Assembly (NCBI GenBank): GCA_037447655.1 | Contig: JBBHKE010003562.1 | Location: 21,458 to 85,457 of the forward strand | Length of the DNA stretch: 64,000 nucleotides | From: Zygnema cylindricum | Taxonomy: Eukaryota; Streptophyta; Zygnematophyceae; Zygnematales; Zygnemataceae | Direction of reading: 5' to 3' | In this document: in pieces, positions 22,801 through 34,424 of the stretch | Position numbering within the stretch: the stretch's first letter is position 1 | How the letters are laid out: every line of letters begins with the position of its first letter | Notes under the pieces: model-generated | Told to the model about the DNA's origin: nothing | Seen by the model: the letters and a program-made list of their open reading frames with translations, nothing else | Database searches by the model: none | Translations under genes and position numbers: made by a program

Positions 22801-25800
22801 ATTTGCAGCATCTACACAAAGAGAATTAGCAGAATTCAACTTCCAAATGTAAAAAAAACCATATGCAAAGATAACAAACTATTTCTTCCAGAGGGGAGCT
22901 CTCCAGCAATGATTGTACACTAATAACTCACATTGATACAGAGCCTTCGAGCCCATTGTCCTGCCCTGTTCCCACACACAAATATCTCCCACTTCAGAAA
23001 GAATATGATATTATTATTAAGGGATGAATAAACAAACGCCACCAAACTAAGCTATTACAAATAATGGAATACCAAAAAAGTGACAGGCGAGACGCATTAA
23101 AACTACGACGACTTGTTTTAAACTTGATATAAATTAATGAGTTTTTTAAGGTTTTTAGGGTTTTTTTTTATGAAATATTCAAATGCCATGTGAACCAAGT
23201 AATACCGACTCAATGTCCATTGAAGTGACCCACCTACATGACTTCATGAGACCTGAAAATGGCAAAAAACCAATCTTTCCTTTACTCAGTCAAAGATAAA
23301 CATGGATTAAAAATATTAACAAACTACGACCAATACCACGTATTATTATCATTATGAGTAACAAATTTTTGGATGCCCTACCCATTAAACAATATATCAA
23401 AATCTGCCAAAGACAATAAAAATCAGTCATAATATGCGATCCAATAGATAGTAGGCTTAAATTTGATAAGTTGCGAAAATGGGCCTTTCGGGCTTGAACT
23501 GCCATTATTTAAGACTACCCACAGTGCAGATTGTCCACATTAAATGAAGACTAGGAAGTTTTTCCAACATTTGCGAATGAGCTCTAAAGATCAATTCATC
23601 CACAAATTGACTCAGTAAAAAAGTATAGTTTTCGGTACTTTTTAGGGATTATTGTCATGCACCACAGAGCTTTTGTCCCACCCCCTGTTCAATGATTATC
23701 CCATGTAAATTTCTGTCCGACCAGTTTCATCTGTCCTTTAGTGTACCGACACGAGAGAAACTTACCCTATTGTACAGTTTATGAGCAACCATACATACAA
23801 GTACTCAAAAAACTAAGCGGTTTGTACAATTTACCCTCAAACGAGGGTTGAACTTCGATTGCGTAATAAGCCTATCGGTAAAGACATCCTTTCCAAAAAA
23901 AGACAATGGGGTTATTAATACAGCTGTGTAAGAAAAATAAGAGAGTTTTGGAAGTACTCACGCTACTTTACCGCTGCCGCACAAAAGGATCAAAACAGTG
24001 TCAGATTTCTGAGTAGATTTTGAGACGAATATTGGAACTCGAGGTCGTATGCCCATCTGTTTGCATACACACATAGCTAAAAAAAGCAATGAATATGCAA
24101 TGAAAAGATAATGAATGTGTCAAAGGAGGAGTTAAGAACAGATTCAACTGCATAGATACATAGCTGAAACAGCCCTCAAAACGGCAGTGAATGTACCAGC
24201 CGACGAGATGGGAACTGATAAAGGTGCATAGTTACATGACTGAAACAACATTTAGAAAGGCAATGGACATGATTCACGGTGTACTGTAACAACACAGTAT
24301 TTGAACTGCAGTTGGCGGTTTAACATTTCTTAGTTGATTATCAAACAATTTTGTAAGAATTGGTGTATCTCGGGGGCCATAATTGAACAAGTGGCCATGT
24401 CAATTGGGAAGATTAGTGGAATAATGTGATGTTTAGTACGTCACATCATTCCACGTGTTGAATGATGTGACGCAAAAAACCATAGTCCAAATGTGCGAAA
24501 AAAATTGGAAACACTTTTGGTGGCTACCTCGAACTATACTCGTATTATACCGTAAAGAAAGTGTGTACCATCGGATAACCACATATAGTGTTTCCTACTG
24601 TTTTCGCACATTTGAACTATGTAATGAACAGCATATGAAATAATCACAAAACTTCAATCACATACTAGTGAATGTTGTACTAAATGAAGCCGCAATGCTA
24701 GATTAAGTACCAGATGCAGATGCAAATGCCTCCGTAGCTTATTCACACAAAGTTAAAAGATTGAGCAGGAATATAGTATTTGAACTTTCAATATTTATTT
24801 GCTCAAAGTATAACATGCATTTTTGGGAAAAGCTCAAACCTGAAAGAAACAAAGAAAAAACAAATGGTTCAAGTAAACGGAAACATTTGACGTCTGTGGT
24901 AATTTAAAATTTCTCCGAAAGGCAGGAAACACTTTCAGTTTTGTTTATGGTAGGCTAAAAGTACATTAAAGTACGGTGAAGTATTGTACTTTGAATACAT
25001 GATTTAATTCTTTCAAACCTCCTCTGCATATGCATTTGACATACTTTTTTGTACTCATGTACTTTTCTGTACTTACGAGTTATTTATGTGCAGAGAGTTC
25101 CACTCACATTAAGCGGCTTTTCATTTTCACTGTTAGAGTTCAGTCTAAACACTGAGTTGAGTTTTGCAACGTGGCTTATTGTGGGCCACTTACTTAAACA
25201 GTGTTATTATCAATAATTTACAATTTCGGGTCAAAAAAACACTACTTGGAATTAGAGTGATTCAACTCTAATAGCGTTCGGCGGAAGAGCTTCAACACTT
25301 TCAGAACCAATAACGCATTCGCAACTCATGAGTTGCAGCCACAATCAGAGTATACCCTACTTTCAAAAAATAAAATTGTTCTCCTCTTCCCAAATCAAAA
25401 TTGTTTGTTGACCATTTGACATTAATAAAAAAAGATTGAAGAAAACACAAGGGAGACTCACATAGTCCTCCAGCTCCACACGTTGCATGTCGTACTTCTG
25501 CAAAATCATTCAATTTTTGCCATCAGCGCTTTAAAAGAACATTCAGTAGAAAACAAATGCTTAAGTAACCGATCATGCGAACGAAACTACAATGCACAGA
25601 TGGAAGAAACTACAACCGGAATCCTTTTTAGCGTCAATGTCTTCTTCACAGCTTTTCTCCATGCAAACGTGTCCGGTTTCTGTTTGGAGACCGTCAATTA
25701 GAAGGTAAAATCCTTACCTTTCCATCGCAGATTAAGAATTAAGAATACGACAAGTGTGCATGAAGAAAATATGGTTTAGCTGGCGAAAAAACATTGGCGT

Positions 25801-27765
25801 TAATAACGATACACGTTGTACACTGCTCATTGCTAACAATGTTGAGAATTTTAAGTACTAAAGCGAAATAAGTTTTAAATGCCGAGAAGCTTGGCCAATT
25901 GTTTTCCGCTCCCTTGAATAGTGCTATTGACGCAAATAGTGATAGCAGAGTACACTGCCCATCACTATTGATAAAGAGGAATATTAGTGTAAACGCGGAA
26001 TTATAATGTATAATACTAATGTAGGGAGACGAGGTGGATTGTAGTCCACCCCCTTAAATAGTGTTGTTAACACTATTTTGTGAATTTTGGCCAAAAGAAA
26101 TAGCGAAAAATTTAATGTCAGGCGATTGAAATAGTAGCAAACTTTAATGACAAACATCATTGGCTTGAGCTGCAACATTCACAATTCAAAGTCGCAATGA
26201 AGCACAAAAAAAAATATAAATTCAAAACAGCATCATGTAACAGTTGGATGATTTTGAACAACCCTAAAAAAAAGGGGAGAACATAAATTGAAACCTTACA
26301 AACCCAAAAAAACCCTAAACAACCCACCTGGACCATCACTTCTTGAATGTAATCAGCCACAACATCCGCAAGTCGTTCATAGTGGGCCTGGCTCCAAATG
26401 AAAAATGGTTTTCAGCTATCACTCCTAATTTTAAAAAATAAAAAAATAAAAAAACAGAAAGAAGAATATAAAGATTGCAAAAAGCCAGTGTAACCTATGG
26501 CAGAGTTACAATACAATAAATAAATAAGCGTAAAAATGCTATCAACTGTTTCCGATAAAGAGATCAGATGAACTGAACAAGAGGGAAAAAAACCCTAAAA
26601 TCCCTGATATAAAATCGAAAACCTACAAAACCCTAAAAAACCTAGAAAGTTGTAAGGAACCTTTCAAACTCTTAAGGACTCTAAAGAAAGCTTACCTGGT
26701 TTACGAACTCGAAAGGCTTTCCTGCAGATGCACGGATGGTGACCCCATGTTTGGTAAAGTTTCTGAAGAAATCAAAATGTCACAATAACAATTCGCTACT
26801 TGTTGTATCATTAACGTCCATATTATTCGATGACCTAAAAAACCGTCAGATTTCCACTCTCTTTGAAAATAATAATGTTTAATAAATAAGTTTTATCTTG
26901 ATTATTAAAAATGTTAAATTCTACTTATTAATTATGCAAATTATTCGATGACCAAAACAAAAATGTTCATTAACTATATTTGCAAAAAAAATTGATGCCC
27001 CTTGATCCAGTTGAAGGCTACAAAAAATAGGCTCTACATTAAATAGGCTATAAAACATGCAATAATCTTTTAGTAAAAACCATCTTATGTGATCAAACTA
27101 CACCGTGTATAGCTTTTAGAGCTAATAATGCTAATTCAGTTTTTCTGGCCGAAAACCCAAAAATAGTGTTAAGAACACTATTAAACGGAGTGGATTACAA
27201 TCAGCCACGTCTCCTACAATAAAATAGAGTTACACATTCAAATTTCGCATTTACACTTTCTTTAAGTCTAATGACGATGGGCAGTGTACAGCGTGTATTT
27301 CTATTAGTGTTAATGTTTATCTAGCCACTTACAACAACCTTTCTCCGTGCACACGTGTCCGATTATTAATCCAACGGTTCCGATGGAAAGGTAAAATCCT
27401 TACCTTCCGATTTATGGTCTCCAGATGGAAATCGGGCTCGTGTGGATGGAGAAAATTTGATTTAAGTGGATAAAAAAACATATATTTTTACATTGTCTAG
27501 TAGCGATACACGGTATAGTTCGGTTGCCATGTTCGAAATTCTTTAACAAATTAGAGAAGAATCCAGTTTTCAAAATAATATATAAACAACATATCTTGAA
27601 AACAGAAGGCTCACCTGTTTTTGTGTGTACAAGTCTTTGCTCATCGTCGAACGCATATCCAAAAGAAAGCAAAGCTTCGGAAGCAGGTACATGGCTGTCA
27701 GCAAGGGCGGGTAAAGAAGACGGATAGGCAGCCATCGGAAAGCGGCAGTATTGAAAATAATTCAA
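19869..27765 (-). CDS. Arb2-domain protein (FAM172/Arb2 family), 11 exons, 371 aa
   Basis: Exons, 5' to 3': 27615-27765, 26696-26721, 26328-26387, 25462-25497, 23962-24056, 22932-22965, 22047-22083, 21633-21703, 21162-21297, 20816-20886, 19869-20267. All introns are GT...AG and all phases agree. The Arb2 domain fills the protein: FGYAFDDEQRLVHTKTGKPF (34-53), LLCGSGKVAAGQWARRLCIN (115-134), DIGVVVLNPNF, a hydrolase-type elbow VAHSFGG with Ser202, AIALTDSIHS, CINWVTSS and a C-terminal DCPRISAGTDAHDL. The family includes fission yeast Arb2 of the Argonaute siRNA chaperone complex, animal FAM172A and the tail of class II histone deacetylases, so an RNA or chromatin role is possible but inferred. 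A Ser/Glu/Lys-rich insert splits the C-terminal block. The start may instead be Met11 (27,735), just before AYPSSLPAL. Exons 1-6 lie in a tandem duplication. Confidence 0.92.
20287..20394. repeat. three tandem copies of about 43 bp in the last Arb2-gene intron
   Basis: Repeats of TAATACYYAAYGYTTGATRA followed by AGTTCTTTYAC, starting 20 bp upstream of the acceptor of the last exon on the coding strand. They lie in intron sequence and do not touch the splice site. Confidence 0.85.
20405..20800 (-). mobile_element. probable LINE 3' tail inside the last Arb2-gene intron
   Basis: GACGGTAAACCATTTGAGTG at 20,427-20,446 matches the GATGGTAAACCATCTGAGTC end of the 63-kb LINE in the same orientation. 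The A-rich sequence after it resembles that element's 3' region. Confidence 0.5.
21309..21520. repeat. two tandem copies of about 105 bp in an Arb2-gene intron
   Basis: Both copies run from CTCAGGATTGATA or CTTAGGATTGATA through TTGCGGTTTAAG.ATGAG to TGATGACTTCATGRGCCTAA. Non-coding. Confidence 0.85.
22593..22810. repeat. CT-rich microsatellite and flank, only in copy A
   Basis: CTCCCC/CTCTCT runs to about 22,705, then unique sequence to 22,810. Copy B passes from TCTCCCCCTC straight to ACACAAAGAGAATTAGC near 28,350. It lies in intron 6, just 3' of exon 6 on the coding strand. Confidence 0.9.
24481..24621. mobile_element. TIR element, CATAGTYCAAATGTGCG ends (copy A)
   Basis: Left CATAGTCCAAATGTGCGAAAA, right (reverse complement) CATAGTTCAAATGTGCGAAAA, 141 bp. 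The termini resemble those of the 731-bp element at 42,303-43,033. An identical copy is at 30,017-30,157 in the duplicated block; a partial relative lies near 13,865-13,975. Confidence 0.8.
25617..25817. mobile_element. MITE family A, diverged (copy A; duplicate at 31,153-31,353)
   Basis: Core blocks GCTTTTCTCCATGCAAACGTG, GTTTGGAGACCGTCAATTAG and GGCGAAAAAACATTGGCGTTA, with the right end AATAACGATACACGTTGTAC. Lies within the intron 5' of exon 4. Confidence 0.75.
25951..26110. mobile_element. MITE family C, one clear end (copy A; duplicate at 31,487-31,646)
   Basis: Left end TACACTGCCCATCACTATTG, then GGGAGACGAGGTGGATTGTA and CTTAAATAGTGTTGTTAACA, shared with other family-C copies. The right terminus is not clear. 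Confidence 0.6.
27103..27518. mobile_element. two abutting MITEs, family C then family A (copy A; duplicates at 32,639-33,054)
   Basis: The first runs from ACACCGTGTATAGCTTTTAG to ACGATGGGCAGTGTACAGCG. The second begins at once with GCGTGTATTTCTATTAGTG and ends TAGCGATACACGGTATAG. They lie 100 bp from the first coding exon of the Arb2-domain gene. Confidence 0.75.
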
Positions 27766-27842
27766 ACAGGAGAGTGGCAGGAAAGAAGGAAGGAGAGAAA
27801 GGAAAGGAAGGAGAGAAAGGAAAGAAAGGACTCACAATAGCA

Positions 27843-30800
27843 AAAAACCATGAATGATGTCAATGATGTTCTCCTTTGTTGCTACAAAAACATGTGTCAA
27901 AAAAAAGCCGCATGTTCAATGGACAGTCTCAGGCCTTCATTCACAAAGCAGGCATATGGATGCCACTGAATGTACTCATATATACACACCACTAATGGTG
28001 TAAGACATAGAATGGGCAGTTTTTCTCTAAGTTTCTTGATGGGAGGCAAGTAGACATTCTCAGAAAACCCTTTGCAGTCAAAAAGGAAAAGATAATATGC
28101 TGTCATGACAGATGAAAACTTGAAACAAGTAATTCCCAAAAAGGAGCCCCACTACAGGACAAGTGTGGACATTGTTGCAAAGACGATCTCAATGAAATAT
28201 CATCACTGTCCAAAAATTAGCCTATTGGAGACCAAAAAATAAAAAAAAACCATGGCTTAATCAGCATGCATTAATCCGTACACCCATCTAGAAATAGAAC
28301 ATAAGTACTGCAAACTAGCACGATTCACTATGTGGAGAATCTCTCCCCCTCACACAAAGAGAATTAGCAGAATTCAACTTTCAAAAGTAAAAAAAACTAT
28401 ATGCAAAGATAACAAACTATTTCTTCCAGAGGGGAGCTCTCCGGCAATGATTGTACACTAATAACTCACATTGATACAGAGCCTTCGAGCCCATTGTCCT
28501 GCCCTGTTCCCACACACAAATTTCTCCCACTTCAGAAAGAATATGATATTACTATTACGGGATGAATAAACAAACGCCACCAAACTAAGCTATTACAAAT
28601 AATGGAATACTAGAAAAGTGACAGGCGAGACGCATTAAAACTACGACGACTTGTTTTAAACTTGATATAAATTAATGAGTTTTTTAAGGTTTTTAGGGTT
28701 TTTTTATGAAATATTCAGATGCCATGTGAACCAAGTAATACGGACTCAATGTCCATTGAAGTGACCCACCTACATGACTTCATGAGACCTGAAAATGGCA
28801 AAAAACCAATCTTTCCTTTACTCAGTCAAAGATAACATGGATTACAAATATTAACAAACTACGACCAATACCAAGTATTATTATCATTATTAGTAACAAA
28901 TTTTTGGATGCCCTACCCATTAAACAATATATAAAAATCTGTCAAACACGGTAAGAATCAGTCATAATATGTGATCCAATAGATAGTAGGCTTAAATTTG
29001 ATAAGTTGCGAAAATGGGCCTTTCGGGCTTGAACTGCCATTATTTTAGACTACCCATAGCGCAGATTGTCCACATTAAATGAAGACTAGGATTTTTTTCC
29101 AACATTTACGAATGAGCTCTAAAGATCGATTCATCCCCAAATTGACTCAGTAAAAAAGTATAGTTTTTGGTACTTTTTAGGGATTATTGTCATGCACCAC
29201 GGGGCTTTTGTCCCACCCCCCTGTTCAATGATTATCCCATGTAAATTTCTGTTCGACCAGTTTCATCTGTCCTTTAGTGTACGACACGAGAGAAACTTAC
29301 CTTATTGTACACTTTATGAGCAACCATACATACGAGTACTCAAAAAACTAAGCGGTTTGTACAATTTACCCTCAAACGAGGGTTGAACTTCGATTGCGTA
29401 ACAACCCTATCTGTGAAGACATCCTTTCCAAAAGAAGACAGTGAGGTTATTAATACAGCTGTGTAAGAAAAAATAAGAAAGTTTTGGAAGTACTCACGCT
29501 ACTTTACCGCTACCGCACAAAAGGATCAAAACAGTGTCAGATTTCTGAGCAGATTTTGAGACGAATATTGGAACTCGAGGTCGTATGCCCATCTGTTTGC
29601 ATACACACATAGCTAAAAAAAGCAATGAATATGCAATGAAAAGATAATGAATGTGCCAAAGGAGGAGTTAAGAACAGATTCAACTGCATAGATACATAGC
29701 TGAAACAGCCCTCAAAACGGCAGTGAATGTACCAGCCGACGAGATGGGAACTGATAAAGGTGCATAGTTACATGACTGAAACAACATTTAGAAAGGCAAT
29801 GGACATGATTCACGGTGTACTGTAACAACACAGTATTTGAACTGCAGTTGGCGGTTTAACATTTCTTAGTTGATTATCAAACAATTTTGTAAGAATTGGT
29901 GTATCTCGGGGGCCATAATTGAACAAGTGGCCATGTCAATTGGGAAGATTAGTGGAATAATGTGATGTTTAGTACGTCACATCATTCCACGTGTTGAATG
30001 ATGTGACGCAAAAAACCATAGTCCAAATGTGCGAAAAAAATTGGAAACACTTTTGGTGGCTACCTCGAACTATACTCGTATTATACCGTAAAGAAAGTGT
30101 GTACTATCGGATAACCACATATAGTGTTTCCTACTGTTTTCGCACATTTGAACTATGTAATGAACAGCATATGAAATAATCACAAAACTTCAATCACATA
30201 CTAGTGAATGTTGTACTAAATGAAGCCGCAATGCTAGATTAAGTACCAGATGCAGATGCAAATGCCTCCGTAGCTTATTCACACAAAGTTAAAAGATTGA
30301 GCAGGAATATAGTATTTGAACTTTCAATATTTATTTGCTCAAAGTATAACATGCATTTTTGGGAAAAGCTCAAACCTGAAAGAAACAAAGAAAAAACAAA
30401 TGGTTCAAGTAAACGGAAACATTTGACGTCTGTGGTAATTTAAAATTTCTCCGAAAGGCAGGAAACACTTTCAGTTTTGTTTATGGTAGGCTAAAAGTAC
30501 ATTAAAGTACGGTGAAGTATTGTACTTTGAATACATGATTTAATTCTTTCAAACCTCCTCTGCATATGCATTTGACATACTTTTTTGTACTCATGTACTT
30601 TTCTGTACTTACGAGTTATTTATGTGCAGAGAGTTCCACTCACATTAAGCGGCTTTTCATTTTCACTGTTAGAGTTCAGTCTAAACACTGAGTTGAGTTT
30701 TGCAACGTGGCTTATTGTGGGCCACTTACTTAAACAGTGTTATTATCAATAATTTACAATTTCGGGTCAAAAAAACACTACTTGGAATTAGAGTGATTCA

Positions 30801-33345
30801 ACTCTAATAGCGTTCGGCGGAAGAGCTTCAACACTTTCAGAACCAATAACGCATTCGCAGCTCATGAGTTGCAGCCACAATCAGAGTATACCCTACTTTC
30901 AAAAAATAAAATTGTTCTCCTCTTCCCAAATCAAAATTGTTTGTTGACCATTTGACATTAATAAAAAAAGATTGAAGAAAACACAAGGGAGACTCACATA
31001 GTCCTCCAGCTCCACACGTTGCATGTCGTACTTCTGCAAAATCATTCAATTTTTGCCATCAGCACTTTAAAAGAACATTCAGTAGAAAACAAATGCTTAA
31101 GTAACCGATCATGCGAACGAAACTACAATGCACAGATGGAAGAAACTAAACCCGGAATCCTTTTTAGCGTCAATGTCTTCTTCACAGCTTTTCTCCATGC
31201 AAACGTGTCCGGTTTCTGTTTGGAGACCGTCAATTAGAAGGTAAAATCCTTACCTTTCCATCGCAGATTAAGAATTAAGAATACGACAAGTGTGCATGAA
31301 GAAAATATGGTTTAGCTGGCGAAAAAACATTGGCGTTAATAACGATACACGTTGTACACTGCTCATTGCTAACAATGTTGAGAATTTTAAGTACTAAAGC
31401 GAAATAAGTTTTAAATGCCGAGAAGCTTGGCCAATTGTTTTCCACTCCCTTGAATAGTGCTATTGACGCAAATAGTGATAGCAGAGTACACTGCCCATCA
31501 CTATTGATAAAGAGGAATATTAGTGTAAACGCGGAATTATAATGTATAATACTAATGTAGGGAGACGAGGTGGATTGTAGTCCACCCCCTTAAATAGTGT
31601 TGTTAACACTATTTTGTGAATTTTGGCCAAAAGAAATAGCGAAAAATTTAATGTCAGGCGATTGAAATAGTAGCAAACTTTAATGACAAACATCATTGGC
31701 TTGAGCTGCAACATTCACAATTCAAAGTCGCAATGAAGCACAAAAAAAAATATAAATTCAAAACAGCATCATGTAACAGTTGGATGATTTTGAACAACCC
31801 TAAAAAAAAGGGGAGAACATAAATTGAAACCTTACAAACCCAAAAAAACCCTAAACAACCCACCTGGACCATCACTTCTTGAATGTAATCAGCCACAACA
31901 TCCGCAAGTCGTTCATAGTGGGCCTGGCTCCAAATGAAAAATGGTTTTCAGCTATCACTCCTAATTTTAAAAAATAAAAAAATAAAAAAACAGAAAGAAG
32001 AATATAAAGATTGCAAAAAGCCAGTGTAACCTATGGCAGAGTTACAATACAATAAATAAATAAGCGTAAAAATGCTATCAACTGTTTCCGATAAAGAGAT
32101 CAGATGAACTGAACAAGAGGGAAAAAAACCCTAAAATCCCTGATATAAAATCGAAAACCTACAAAACCCTAAAAAACCTAGAAAGTTGTAAGGAACCTTT
32201 CAAACTCTTAAGGACTCTAAAGAAAGCTTACCTGGTTTACGAACTCGAAAGGCTTTCCTGCAGATGCACGGATGGTGACCCCATGTTTGGTAAAGTTTCT
32301 GAAGAAATCAAAATGTCACAATAACAATTCGCTACTTGTTGTATCATTAACGTCCATATTATTCGATGACCTAAAAAACCGTCAGATTTCCACTCTCTTT
32401 GAAAATAATAATGTTTAATAAATAAGTTTTATCCTGATTATTAAAAATGTTAAATTCTACTTATTAATTATGCAAATTATTCGATGACCAAAACAAAAAT
32501 GTTCATTAACTATATTTGCAAAAAAAATTGATGCCCCTTGATCCAGTTGAAGGCTACAAAAAATAGGCTCTACATTAAATAGGCTATAAAACATGCAATA
32601 ACCTTTTAGTAAAAACCATCTTATGTGATCAAACTACACCGTGTATAGCTTTTAGAGCTAATAATGCTAATTCAGTTTTTCTGGCCGAAAATCAAAAAAT
32701 AGTGTTAACAACACTATTAAACGGAGTGGATTACAATCCGCCACGTCTCCTACAATAAAATAGAGTTACACATTCTAATTTCGCATTTACACTTTCTTTA
32801 AGTCTAATGACGATGGGCAGTGTACAGCGTGTATTTCTATTAGTGTTAATGTTTATCTAGCCACTTACAACAACTTTTCTCCGTGCACACGTATCGGATT
32901 ATTAATCCAACGGTTCCGATGGAAAGGTAAAATCCTTACCTTCCGATTTATGGTCTCCAGATGGAAATCGGGCTCGCGTGGATGGAGAAAATTTGATTTA
33001 AGTGGAGAAAAAAACATCTATTTTTACATTGTCTATTAGCGATACACGGTATAGTTCGGTTGCCATGTTCAAAATTCTTTAACAAATTAGAGAAGAATCT
33101 AGTTTTCAAAATAATATATAAACAACATAACTTGCAAACAGAAGGCTCACCTGTTTCAGTGTGTACAAGTCTTTGCTCATCGTCGAACGCATATCCAAAA
33201 GAAAGTAAAGCTTCGGAAGCAGGTACATGGCTGTCAGCAAGGGCTGGTAAAGAAGACGGATAGCCAGCCATCGGAAAGCGGCAGTATTGACAATTATTCA
33301 AACAGGAGAGTGGCAGGAAAGAAAGGAAAGAAACAACTTACAATA
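27843..33345. repeat. tandem segmental duplication, copy B
   Basis: Head-to-tail repeat of 22,098-27,842. Over most of its length the offset is 5,536 bp. The left junction joins intron-6 sequence directly to the 5' flank of copy A; the right edge is near ACAATAGCAAGCAATGATG at about 33,345. Confidence 0.95.
28470..33301 (-). pseudogene. truncated second copy of the Arb2-domain gene, exons 1-6 only
   Basis: Exons, 5' to 3': 33151-33301, 32232-32257, 31864-31923, 30998-31033, 29498-29592, 28470-28503. All six keep intact splice sites and frame and would encode the first 134 residues, through GQWARRLCIN. The elbow serine and the C-terminal half are absent because the duplication stops before exon 7. 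Differences from copy A include Tyr3 to Asn, Phe4 to Cys, Ala13 to Gly and Lys49 to Glu in exon 1, and silent changes elsewhere. It lies upstream of the full gene on the same strand. Its exon 6 ends in phase 0, so read-through splicing into copy-A exons 3, 4 or 7 would keep frame. It may therefore be an extra promoter and leader rather than a dead copy. An assembly duplicate is also possible. Confidence 0.85.
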
Positions 33346-33447
33346 GCAAGCAATGATGATGTAAGTATGTCACACTTCAACAGTACAATGAGAAATTATG
33401 CTGGCTTCAAATTATAAACGTACATGAATGCAATGATGCAGCGTTTT

Positions 33448-33670
33448 TTACCGTGAATCGTTATTAGAGTTAATGTTTTTTTCGCCACGTAAAAGTTAAA
33501 ACAGCATTTCTCCGTAGACACTTGTCGGGTTTCGGATCTGACAGTTGCGATTGAAAGGTAACATTCTCAGCTTCCGATTGGCGGTCTCATACTGAAATTG
33601 GACAATTGTGTACGGACAAAAGATGTTTTAAGTGGCGAAAAATATCAACACTAATTGCGATACACGGTGT
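33448..33670. mobile_element. MITE family A with perfect 8-bp target-site duplication
   Basis: Left end TTACCGTGAATCGTTATTAG, right end GCGATACACGGTGT. AGCGTTTT lies directly on both sides (33,440-33,447 and 33,671-33,678). The full family core is present (CGGATCTGACAGTTGCGATTG, ATTCTCAGCTTCCGATTGGC). Confidence 0.92.
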
Positions 33671-33678
33671 AGCGTTTT

Positions 33679-34100
33679 ACCACGATTATCAGATCACTCA
33701 TGGGAGTCAAAAAAGTCATGTCAGCATGCAATTAATTCACCTCATTACTGATTAGACACAATCCTGACCGTCCGATTGAGTTCTGTTGCATTACGGTATT
33801 TCGCAATGGAGGGCGAAATCGTGCGATCTGGAGTCCATCTGGAGCGTGTATATGCATCAGATTGGACGGTAGGAATTCTTTATAAAAACTCCACAAACAC
33901 GTCACATTCAAAGTGCAAAGCCACCAATGCACGACGTGTGTCATCCATTCACTGCAAGAGCGTGTCAATACAATTTGCTGTCAAGCGTAGCAAGATTTAA
34001 TTGGCGTTCCTGACGCAGTAGCCAACATTTCCGTACATAAAAATGTACTCTTTTGTGAACAAATAAGTGAAATAACATTCTCCTGTACGACCTCGCTTTA
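33679..34100. other. intergenic between the Arb2 duplicate and the hydrolase gene
   Basis: Diverging 5' ends of the copy-B Arb2 gene (minus strand) and the hydrolase (plus strand). A palindrome GTACATAAAAATGTAC lies at 34,033-34,048. No gene recognised. Confidence 0.5.
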
Positions 34101-34265
34101 CACTGGCCAGTATCGCCACTAATAGTGCACTCATAATAGAGTAATTAAGTTTAGTGATTCCTGTCGTTACTGGCCAGTAACCGACGCAATTGTACATAAA
34201 AAATGTACGATTTACAGCAGATTCTACAGCTTTCTGTACGATTGTTCCGGTTACTGGCCAGTAAC
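34101..34265. promoter_or_regulatory. three copies of a TTACTGGCCAGTAA palindrome
   Basis: GTTACTGGCCAGTAAC, a perfect 16-bp palindrome, occurs at 34,166-34,181 and 34,250-34,265; a shorter form (CACTGGCCAGTA) is at 34,101-34,112. Each long one belongs to a loosely repeated module with GACGCA, GTACATAAAA..ATGTAC and TGTACGA. They lie 260-425 bp upstream of the hydrolase start. A dimeric regulator site is one reading; mobile-element debris is another. Confidence 0.5.
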
Positions 34266-34424
34266 GTGTACGTATCAAAAGCAACCCTATAACTAGTCAA
34301 GTGGCAGTAATGTGCTCATTGTAAGATTTTTGTGCATTCATTTCATGGCTTGAAAGTTGCAGCTTTGAAACTTGAAACCCTAAAGACACACCATATATTC
34401 TTTTAAGACATTCTTTTTAGTTCT

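Larger units (their letters stand above)
22098..27842. repeat. tandem segmental duplication, copy A
   Basis: Runs from about ACCATGAATGATGTCAATG at 22,099 to the GAAAGGA tract near 27,840, and carries exons 1-6 of the full Arb2-domain gene. Copy B follows directly, head to tail. Sequences agree at about 98-99% by eye; the main length difference is about 213 bp around a CT microsatellite (22,593-22,810) present only in copy A. MITEs inside are shared, so they are older than the duplication. Confidence 0.95.

Noticed and set aside
26722-26762. Longer form of Arb2-gene exon 2 using an acceptor 41 bp upstream
   Set aside because: That acceptor breaks the frame from exon 1; the inner acceptor gives the conserved VHTKTGKPFEF.
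24455-27412. Paired short frames repeated at 29,991-32,948
   Set aside because: They look conserved only because the region is duplicated; they lie in introns and MITEs.
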